From Actinomycetota bacterium (GTDB lineage Bacteria; Actinomycetota; Thermoleophilia; Solirubrobacterales; Solirubrobacteraceae), in assembly GCA_019348435.1 (NCBI GenBank), contig JAHWJM010000057.1, positions 1 through 10,474 of the forward strand: a stretch of DNA of 10,474 nt. Reading direction: 5' to 3'. How positions within the stretch are numbered: the first letter of the stretch is position 1; every line of letters begins with the position of its first letter. This document shows, piece by piece, positions 5,621-10,474 of the stretch. Position numbers and translations under genes: made by a program. Under the pieces are notes generated by a model. The model searched no databases. It was not told the origin of the DNA and was given only the letters and a program-made list of their open reading frames with translations.

Positions 5621-7371
5621 GCACGCCGCTGCGCGTCGCGCTCGCGCAGGTCAACGCGGTGGTGGGCGACATCGCCGGCAACGAGCGGGCGATCGCCTCC
5701 GCGATCTCCCGCGCACGCGACGCCGGCGCGCAGCTCGTCTGCGTTCCCGAGCTGGCCTTGACGGGATACCCGCCGGAGGACCTGCTGCTCAAGGAGCACT
5801 TCCTCGCCGACGCGCGCGCCGCGCTCGAGCGCCTCGCCGCCGAGACCGCCGCGATCGTCGCCGTCGTCGGCTACCCCGAGCGCGCCGAGGACGTCCACAA
5901 CTCCGCCGCCGTCCTTGCCGACGGCGCGATCCGGGCCGTCTACCGCAAGCAGCACCTGCCCAACTACGGCGTCTTCGACGAGCTGCGCTACTTCCAGCCC
6001 GGTCAGCGCGGTGCGACGATCGCGATCGACGACGTCACCGTCGGGCTGACGATCTGCGAGGACATCTGGCAGCCGGGCGCGCCGCTGTCGGACGAGGCGC
6101 TGTCGGGCGCGCGCCTGATCGTCAACCTGTCGGCCTCGCCCTACGTCGCGGGCAAGGGGGCGCGGCGCGAGCAGATGATCCAGCAGCGCGCCCGCGACGA
6201 GCTCGTCGGCGTCGCGTTCTGCGGCCTCGTCGGCGGGCAGGACGAGCTCGTCTTCGACGGCCAGTCGCTCGTCGTCGACCACGACGGGACGGTGATCGCG
6301 CGGGCGCCGCAGTTCGAGGAGGCGCTGCTGATCGTCGATGTCGACCCCGTCACCGTCGGCTCCGCACGCCTGCGCGACACGCGCCGCCGCGCCCCGGCCG
6401 CCGAGGCGCGTGATCGCGTCGACCACCTGGGATCGTTCACGGTCCACGGCGAAGCCGAAGGCGAGGGCGACGCCGGCGCCGCGCGCAAGCCGCCGGTCAG
6501 CCCCCCGATCGCCCCGCGGCTGGAGCTCGTCGAGGAGGTCTACAGCGCGCTGGTGCTCGGCACGCGAGACTACGCTCGCAAGAACGGCTTCGAGCACGTC
6601 GTCCTCGGCCTCAGCGGCGGGATCGACTCGACGCTCGTGGCCCTCATCGCCGTCGACGCGCTCGGGCCCGGGTGCGTCACCTGCGTGACGATGCCCTCGC
6701 CGTACTCCTCCACGGGCACCCGCAGCGATGCCGAGCGGCTTGCGGAGAACCTCGGCGTCGAGCTGCTCACGCTGCCGATCGCGCCGATGATGGAGAGCTT
6801 CGACGCTGCGCTGGCAGAGGTGTTCGCCGGCCGCGAGCCCGACCTCACCGAGGAGAACCTGCAGGCGCGCATCCGCGGCAACCTGCTCATGGCGCTGTCG
6901 AACAAGTTCGGCTGGCTCGTCCTGACGACCGGCAACAAGTCCGAGATGTCGGTCGGCTACTCGACGCTCTACGGCGACAGCGCGGGCGGCTTCGCCGTCA
7001 TCAAGGACGTCCCCAAGCTCCTCGTCTACAACCTCGCGCGCCACCGCGACGAGCGCGCCGGCGGCGGGCTCGTCCCGTCCGAGCTCTTCACGCGGCCGCC
7101 CTCGGCGGAGCTGCGCCCCGACCAGCGCGACGACGACTCGCTACCGCCCTACGACGTGCTCGACGCGATCCTCGAGGGCTACGTCGAACACGACCTCGGC
7201 CGCGAGCAGCTCGTCGCGCGGGGCCTGCCGTCCGCCGACGTCGAGCGGGTGATCGCCCTCGTCGACGTCGCGGAGTACAAGCGCCGCCAGCAGCCGCCCG
7301 GCATCAAGGTCACGACGCGCGCCTTCGGGCGCGACAGGCGCGTGCCGATCACCAACCGCTACGGCGGCTGA
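5617..7371 (+). CDS. nadE: Glutamine-dependent NAD+ synthetase
   Basis: A 584-residue two-domain enzyme that converts deamido-NAD+ to NAD+ with ATP, using ammonia freed from glutamine. The N-terminal nitrilase-type amidase domain (about 1-270) has the triad Glu45 (CVPELALTGYP), Lys111 (YRKQHLPNYGVFDE) and Cys147 (LTICEDIW). The C-terminal synthetase domain (about 300-584) has the ATP-binding SGGIDS loop (333-338), TTGNKSEMSVGYSTLYGD (437-454), DVPK (464-467) and PPSAELRPDQRDDDSLPPYD (494-513). It is longer than ammonia-only NadE (about 275 residues) and shorter than the mycobacterial type (about 680). The inter-domain linker (about 270-300) is polar and Gly/Ala/Glu-rich. The GTG start overlaps the previous stop as GTGA, so the gene is the end of the WS/DGAT operon. 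Its stop lies 8 bases from the convergent thioesterase. Confidence 0.96.
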   Translation: MSTPLRVALAQVNAVVGDIAGNERAIASAISRARDAGAQLVCVPELALTGYPPEDLLLKEHFLADARAALERLAAETAAIVAVVGYPERAEDVHNSAAVLADGAIRAVYRKQHLPNYGVFDELRYFQPGQRGATIAIDDVTVGLTICEDIWQPGAPLSDEALSGARLIVNLSASPYVAGKGARREQMIQQRARDELVGVAFCGLVGGQDELVFDGQSLVVDHDGTVIARAPQFEEALLIVDVDPVTVGSARLRDTRRRAPAAEARDRVDHLGSFTVHGEAEGEGDAGAARKPPVSPPIAPRLELVEEVYSALVLGTRDYARKNGFEHVVLGLSGGIDSTLVALIAVDALGPGCVTCVTMPSPYSSTGTRSDAERLAENLGVELLTLPIAPMMESFDAALAEVFAGREPDLTEENLQARIRGNLLMALSNKFGWLVLTTGNKSEMSVGYSTLYGDSAGGFAVIKDVPKLLVYNLARHRDERAGGGLVPSELFTRPPSAELRPDQRDDDSLPPYDVLDAILEGYVEHDLGREQLVARGLPSADVERVIALVDVAEYKRRQQPPGIKVTTRAFGRDRRVPITNRYGG

Positions 7372-7379
7372 GGCGACCT

Positions 7380-7826
7380 TCAGGCGGACGGAGCGGACGG
7401 AGTCGACGGTGGGTTCGCCGCATCCGCCGGGATCGGCCGGACGGCGATCGTCATCCGCGTCAGCGCGCAGAGGCGCCCGGCGTCGTCGGTGAGCTCGACG
7501 TCCCAGATCCAGGTCGTGCGTCCGCGGTGACGGCGCAGCGCGCGCGCGTGGATCGTCCCGTCGACGATCGGGCGCAGAAACGACGTGTCGTTGGAGGCGC
7601 CCATCGCGGCGTTGCCCTCGGCAGAGACGACAGCCATCGTGCCCAGCGAGGCGAGCGTCTCGGAGATCGCCGCAAGGACGCCGCCATGGACGAGGCCGAA
7701 CGGCTGGCATAGCTCGTCGCGCACGGCGACCCGAGCACGCACGAGCTCCTCGCTGACCTCGAGCACCTCGAGGCCGTAGAGCGCGTCGAAACCCTGAACT
7801 CGATCAAATGGGGAGTCGCTGCTCAT
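7380..7826 (-). CDS. PaaI/MenI-like hotdog-fold thioesterase
   Basis: A 148-residue single hotdog-fold protein, expected to hydrolyse acyl-CoA or aromatic acyl-CoA thioesters in the cytoplasm. The key stretch is GLVHGGVLAAISETLASLGT: His47-Gly-Gly and Glu56 match the YdiI/MenI and Arthrobacter 4-hydroxybenzoyl-CoA thioesterase arrangement. ASNDTSFLRPI and GRTTWIWDVELTDDAGRLCALTRMT complete the fold. 1,4-Dihydroxy-2-naphthoyl-CoA hydrolase is one candidate, but no menaquinone genes are in view. A GTG at 7847 would add seven residues, but the preferred ATG at 7824-7826 sits 10 bases after a TAGCCT -10 element that the longer version would contain. The C-terminus is a Pro/Ser/Ala tail encoded by a 9-base tandem repeat. 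The gene is divergent from the sigma4/TM protein. Confidence 0.88.
   Translation of the reverse strand: MSSDSPFDRVQGFDALYGLEVLEVSEELVRARVAVRDELCQPFGLVHGGVLAAISETLASLGTMAVVSAEGNAAMGASNDTSFLRPIVDGTIHARALRRHRGRTTWIWDVELTDDAGRLCALTRMTIAVRPIPADAANPPSTPSAPSA
7384..7401. repeat. Tandem 9-bp repeat in the thioesterase tail
   Basis: GCGGACGGA occurs twice back to back (7384-7392, 7393-7401) and is followed by a diverged partial copy. It encodes the Pro-Ser-Ala repeats at the very C-terminus of the thioesterase on the minus strand. Length variation by slippage would be harmless, since it only alters a disordered tail. Confidence 0.6.
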
Positions 7827-7836
7827 GGTCGGCGAG

Positions 7837-7842
7837 AGGCTA
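7837..7842 (-). promoter_or_regulatory. Putative -10 element of the thioesterase gene
   Basis: On the minus strand TAGCCT fits TANNNT and ends 10 bases before the ATG at 7826, which would leave a leader of about three bases. It argues for that ATG and against the upstream GTG at 7847. Confidence 0.4.
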
Positions 7843-7877
7843 GCCACCCACTAGCGTCGGCCCACGCGCGGGGGCGC

Positions 7878-7883
7878 TAGGGT
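7878..7883 (+). promoter_or_regulatory. Putative -10 element of the sigma4/TM gene
   Basis: TAGGGT, in the context GCGCTAGGGT, fits TANNNT and ends 9 bases before the ATG at 7893, giving a leaderless or two-base leader transcript. It stands back to back with the thioesterase element about 36 bases away, so one 66-base gap serves both genes. Confidence 0.45.
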
Positions 7884-7892
7884 GCGGCCTGC

Positions 7893-8921
7893 ATGGCCTC
7901 CCTCGACAGCCTCTCCGACGGCCAACGCGCCGTCCTGCAGCTGCTGCTGCGCCAGAACAAGTCCTACGATGACCTGGCGAGCCTGCTCAAGACCGACGTC
8001 GACGCGGTGCGGGCACGCGCGCGCGGCGCCGTCGCCGCGCTCGGACCCGAGCCGGCCGGCATCGACGCCGATCGGCGCGACGAGATCGCCGACTACCTGC
8101 TCGGCCAGCAGTCGGCGTCGCGGCGCGCGGCGACCCGCGAATACCTCGAGGGCTCCGCGGCCGGCCGCGGCTGGGCGCGCGGCGTCGCCACCGCCCTGGG
8201 GCCGCTCGCCAACGGCGAGCTGCCCGACATCCCCGCCGAGCGCGAGGAGGTGGCCGAGGCCTTCGACGCGCTCGATCGTCGCGCGGCGCGACAGGTCGAG
8301 GTCAGCAAGAGCTCGCAGCTCGGTGGGCGCCTGATCGCCGCCGGGATCGGCGTCGTGCTGGCGATCGCGATCATCCTCGCGCTGAGCCTCGGCGGCGATG
8401 ACGAGCCCGACCCGACCGCGACGCCGCCGGCGGGCACCGTGACGACGCAGGCCACGACGCCGACCGGCGACGTCTTCGAGGTCAAGGCGCAGGGCACGCT
8501 GCGCCCGCCGGAGGGCAGCGAGCTCGACGCCCGCGGTGAGGTTGCGATCGTCCACTTCCCCGACAGCGACCAGTTCCGCCTCGCCTTCCAGGCCACGGGC
8601 CTGCCGCCGAGCAGCACGCGCGGCTCGGCGTACGGCGTCTGGCTCTACAGCTCGGCGTCGGAGAACCAGTTCCTCGGCTTCCCCGACACCGTCGTCGGCG
8701 CCGACGGCAAGCTCGAGACGGTCAGCGACCTTTCGCCGGACACGCCGACCTACAACGAGGTCCTGCTGACCCGCGAGACCGCCGAGGAGCCAAGGCGGCC
8801 GGGCACGATCATCCTGCGCGGGCGCCTCGTCACCGCCGCGCCGGCTCCGGGTGGCGGTACTGGCACGACGCCGAATACCGGCGGTGCGGCGGCGCCGCCG
8901 CCGACGACGACGACGCCGTAG
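7893..8921 (+). CDS. Membrane-tethered protein: sigma-70 region 4-like HTH, TM helix, RskA-like outer domain
   Basis: A 342-residue single-pass protein. Residues 5-50 (LSDGQRAVLQLLLRQNKSYDD onward, ending ARARGAVAAL) align in pattern with the helix-turn-helix of sigma-70 region 4. Residues 55-140 are a charged, mostly helical cytoplasmic region. Residues 144-166 form one membrane helix (LIAAGIGVVLAIAIILALSL). A Thr/Pro linker follows (170-195). Residues about 195-312 form a beta-rich domain with YGVWLY (247-252), LGF, DGKLETVSDL and PGTIILRGRL, which recalls the extracytoplasmic half of RskA-type anti-sigma factors. The tail (315-342) is Gly/Pro/Thr-rich. It may link an outside signal to a cytoplasmic DNA- or sigma-binding head. 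No separate ECF sigma gene is adjacent. The homology calls come from pattern reading, and the function is inferred. Confidence 0.85.
   Translation: MASLDSLSDGQRAVLQLLLRQNKSYDDLASLLKTDVDAVRARARGAVAALGPEPAGIDADRRDEIADYLLGQQSASRRAATREYLEGSAAGRGWARGVATALGPLANGELPDIPAEREEVAEAFDALDRRAARQVEVSKSSQLGGRLIAAGIGVVLAIAIILALSLGGDDEPDPTATPPAGTVTTQATTPTGDVFEVKAQGTLRPPEGSELDARGEVAIVHFPDSDQFRLAFQATGLPPSSTRGSAYGVWLYSSASENQFLGFPDTVVGADGKLETVSDLSPDTPTYNEVLLTRETAEEPRRPGTIILRGRLVTAAPAPGGGTGTTPNTGGAAAPPPTTTTP
8887..8918 (+). repeat. Triplet-repeat tract encoding the C-terminal tail
   Basis: A run of GCG/GCC-type triplets followed by four GAC/ACG-type triplets encodes the low-complexity Ala-Pro-Thr end of the sigma4/TM protein. 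Such tracts are prone to slippage. Changes by whole triplets would keep the frame. Confidence 0.5.
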
Positions 8922-8927
8922 GGCGTC
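8912..8927. terminator. Possible hairpin at the stop of the sigma4/TM gene
   Basis: GACGCC (8912-8917) and GGCGTC (8922-8927) form a perfect 6-bp GC-rich stem with the loop GTAG, which contains the stop codon TAG. It lies in the short gap before the convergent SRPBCC gene and could slow polymerase from either side. No U-tract follows, so a terminator role is tentative. Confidence 0.35.
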
Positions 8928-8955
8928 CATCGACGCGGGGCGCAGCGAGCCGCGG

Positions 8956-9399
8956 TCATCGCGGCCGCACCAGCGCCTCCAGCCCGTCGAGCGCCCCGTC
9001 GAGCTGGCGACGCGCCGCGCTGCGCACCATGAAGCCGCCCAGCAGCCCGAGGCCACACAGGCGCTGCGCGAGCGTGATCGCCACGCGCGTCGTCGCCTCG
9101 CCCGCGGGCTCGAGGCGAAGCTCGACCGTGGAGGCGGCGAGGATCCGCTCGAACGGCGTGTTGACGAGCTGCTGCTCCCAGCGCGTCACGGACGGCGCAG
9201 CGGACTCGACGAGACGGAAGTCGGCACGCACCGGCACGCCCTTCGACGTCGTCAGCACCTGCGTGAAGCCGTCCCCCTCGACGTTCTCCACGCGGGACAC
9301 CCGCGGCCACCACCGCGGGAGGTGATACGCGTCGCCGACGATCGCCCAGATCTCCTCCGGAGTCGAGCGCAGCGTGCGCGAGCGGCGCACCGTCGGCAC
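8956..9399 (-). CDS. SRPBCC-fold (START/polyketide cyclase-like) protein
   Basis: A 147-residue soluble protein with the helix-grip pattern of SRPBCC proteins: an opening strand (VRRSRTLRSTPEEIWAIVGD), the LPRWWPRVSRVENVEGDGF stretch typical of actinobacterial members (27-45), then alternating strands to VELRLEPAGEATTRVAITLA and a long C-terminal helix (about 118-143). The family binds small hydrophobic ligands; the ligand here is unknown. The frame remains open upstream, but that part is antisense-like shadow inside apt. The GTG at 9399 begins the fold and lies 10 bases after the apt stop, so the gene is probably the last of the MerR-apt-SRPBCC operon. A second GTG three codons later is an equally possible start. 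It converges on the sigma4/TM gene. Confidence 0.83.
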   Translation of the reverse strand: MPTVRRSRTLRSTPEEIWAIVGDAYHLPRWWPRVSRVENVEGDGFTQVLTTSKGVPVRADFRLVESAAPSVTRWEQQLVNTPFERILAASTVELRLEPAGEATTRVAITLAQRLCGLGLLGGFMVRSAARRQLDGALDGLEALVRPR

Positions 9400-9409
9400 G
9401 GCGCCGGCG

Positions 9410-9943
9410 CTACTCCTCGTCGTAGCGGATGAGCGCGTGGGCCTCGTGCGGCGCAAGCGCCGCACGGCCGGGCAGGAACGCGAGCTCGATGAGAAACGCG
9501 CAGCCCACCACCTCGCCGCCGAGATCCTCGACGAGCGAGCACAGGGCCTTCGCGGTGCCGCCCGTCGCCAGCAGGTCGTCGTGGACGAGCACCCGCATCC
9601 CCGGCGCAATCGCGTCCTCGTGGACCTCCAGCACGCTGCGCGCATACTCCAGCGCGTACTCGTGGCTGATCGTCTTGTACGGCAGCGAGCCCGGCTTGCG
9701 CGCCAGCGCGAAGCCCGCACCGAGCTCGCGGGCCAGCGCCGGGCCGAACAGAAACCCCCGCGCCTCGGCGCCGATGACGAGGTCGGGCCGCAGGTCCCGC
9801 GTCAGTTCGGTCAGCGCGCTGACGGCGGCATCGAGCCCCCCTGGGTCCGCCAGCAGCGGTGTGATGTCGCGAAAGACGATCCCCGGCTTCGGAAAGTCGG
9901 GGATCGACCGAATCAGGCTCGCCAGAGAGCCGTTGGACGTCAT
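9410..9943 (-). CDS. apt: Adenine phosphoribosyltransferase
   Basis: A 177-residue type I phosphoribosyltransferase that joins adenine to PRPP to make AMP in purine salvage, usually as a cytoplasmic dimer. Diagnostic stretches are IPDFPKPGIVFRDITPLL (14-31), GAEARGFLFGPALA (58-71), RKPGSLPYKTISHEYALEYA (82-101) and the PRPP loop VLVHDDLLATGGTAKA (118-133), with its acidic pair Asp122-Asp123. Length and motif order match the family, and nothing is missing. The ATG at 9943 lies 12 bases after the stop of the upstream MerR-type gene; a G-rich stretch before it (GCGGGG) may serve as a weak ribosome site. In many actinobacteria apt sits between secF and relA. Here it is placed between a MerR-type regulator and an SRPBCC protein instead. 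Confidence 0.96.
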   Translation of the reverse strand: MTSNGSLASLIRSIPDFPKPGIVFRDITPLLADPGGLDAAVSALTELTRDLRPDLVIGAEARGFLFGPALARELGAGFALARKPGSLPYKTISHEYALEYARSVLEVHEDAIAPGMRVLVHDDLLATGGTAKALCSLVEDLGGEVVGCAFLIELAFLPGRAALAPHEAHALIRYDEE

Positions 9944-9955
9944 CTCATCGCCCCG

Positions 9956-10474
9956 CTACCCGGCGATCTTGCGCAGGTCCCGGATCAGCAGCAGGTGCTT
10001 GAGGTGCGTGGCGACGGCCGCGAGGTTCTCGAGCGCCTCGAGCGCCTCCTTGCGGCGCTCGGGGTTGCGCGAGCGCAACGCCGGCGCGAGGATCTGCTGC
10101 AGCAGCGCGGCCTCGCGATCGGCCGACGAGCGAAAGACGCGCAGGTTGCGCCCGCCGACGCCGTAGCGCGCGAGCTCGGTGACGGCGCCGATGATCTCGC
10201 GCTCGGTCTCGTCGTAGTAGTGCGTGCCGTTGCGCAGCTCCCCCTTGATGACGCCGTAGTCCTCCAGCTCGCGAACGAGCTCGGGGTCCGCGCGCGTCTC
10301 CTCGAGCACGTCGGAGAGCGGGTACATCGCGCCGCCGTCGCTGACGGACACGCTCGCGCGCCGCTTGCGCTTGCCCGCGACGGACTGCGCGGTCGCCGCG
10401 ACGGCGCCCTCGCCGTCAGCCGCGCGGCCGGACGCAAGCTCCTGGCGGATGACGCGCAGCGGCAGGAACTCGTC
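9956..10474 (-). CDS. MerR-family regulator, FtsR-like (5' end beyond the window)
   Basis: Partial gene: the frame runs open to the window edge, giving 172 visible residues and the stop at 9956. The first visible residues, DEFLPLRVIRQEL, are the end of a MerR-type helix-turn-helix head. A basic linker follows (GKRKRRASVSVS, about 33-44). The C-terminal half has MYPLSDVLEETRADPELVRE, LEDYGVIKGELRNGTHYYDE, LARYGVGGRNLRVFRSSADR and EAALLQQILAPALRSRNPERR, the pattern of actinobacterial FtsR-type MerR proteins. FtsR of Corynebacterium activates ftsZ; a role in cell-division control here is inference. The GTG at 10351 is an internal codon, not the start. The gene is followed by apt after 12 bases and probably heads that operon or is inside it. 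Confidence 0.85.
   Translation of the reverse strand, partial: DEFLPLRVIRQELASGRAADGEGAVAATAQSVAGKRKRRASVSVSDGGAMYPLSDVLEETRADPELVRELEDYGVIKGELRNGTHYYDETEREIIGAVTELARYGVGGRNLRVFRSSADREAALLQQILAPALRSRNPERRKEALEALENLAAVATHLKHLLLIRDLRKIAG

Noticed and set aside
3516..7044. Very long open frames on the minus strand (525 and 693 codons) antisense to the WS/DGAT-nadE operon
   Set aside because: They are rich in Arg, Ala, Asp and Val with no recognisable motif. They arise because high-GC codons leave few stops on the opposite strand. The plus-strand genes carry clear catalytic motifs.
7851..9056. 401-codon minus-strand frame opposite the sigma4/TM gene
   Set aside because: It has Arg-rich low-complexity composition and no domain. 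The plus-strand frame has an HTH, a membrane helix and a promoter-like element.
9400..9720. Extended version of the SRPBCC protein starting at 9720
   Set aside because: The added 107 residues are an Arg/Ser-rich shadow frame inside apt. The fold begins at the GTG at 9399.
1..10474. Mobile elements, CRISPR arrays, toxin-antitoxin or defence genes
   Set aside because: I saw no transposase, integrase, long direct or terminal repeats, regularly spaced repeats or known defence motifs, and base composition looks even across the window.

Overview
The window is very GC-rich (clearly above 65% by eye, with C or G at nearly every third codon position). It is packed with genes on both strands, with gaps of about 0 to 70 bases. 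Gene content suggests an actinobacterium, most likely class Thermoleophilia (Solirubrobacter/Conexibacter/Patulibacter type): a WS/DGAT acyltransferase, an FtsR-like MerR regulator, a long glutamine-dependent NadE, a DinB with the actinobacterial VVGLDEAYLDL motif, and a membrane-tethered sigma4/RskA-like protein. The taxonomic placement is inference from style and content, not a database result.

Layout. Positions 1-102 are non-coding and carry three palindromes. At 103-930 (minus) lies an alpha/beta hydrolase, divergent from a CnoX/YbbN-type thioredoxin-TPR protein (973-1731, plus). That gene converges, with a 7-base overlap, on a second alpha/beta hydrolase (1725-2537, minus), which follows dinB (2548-3603, minus) by 10 bases. 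Divergent from dinB is a tightly coupled plus-strand operon: WS/DGAT acyltransferase (about 3666-5210), a small one-helix membrane protein (5210-5620) and nadE (5617-7371). The three genes overlap by 1 and 4 bases. nadE converges on a PaaI/MenI-like hotdog thioesterase (7380-7826, minus). The thioesterase is divergent from a protein with a sigma-70 region 4-like HTH, one membrane helix and an RskA-like outer domain (7893-8921, plus). The last block is on the minus strand, in transcription order: an FtsR-like MerR regulator cut by the window edge (9956 to beyond 10474), apt (9410-9943) and an SRPBCC-fold protein (8956-9399).

How the genes relate. Most are housekeeping functions: NAD synthesis, adenine salvage, thioredoxin/chaperone, translesion polymerase, acyl-CoA and ester chemistry. 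The WS/DGAT-membrane protein-NadE coupling links storage-lipid synthesis and cofactor supply in one transcript. At several starts a TANNNT-like -10 hexamer sits only 6-10 bases before the start codon and no convincing Shine-Dalgarno sequence is seen, so leaderless or near-leaderless transcription looks common here.

I found no mobile element, CRISPR array, rRNA, tRNA or phage gene. I do not see a defence island or other clear new multi-gene system. The points most worth checking are the sigma4/TM/RskA-like fusion, the hydrolase without its catalytic histidine, the WS/DGAT gene without a canonical start codon, and the leaderless promoter pattern.
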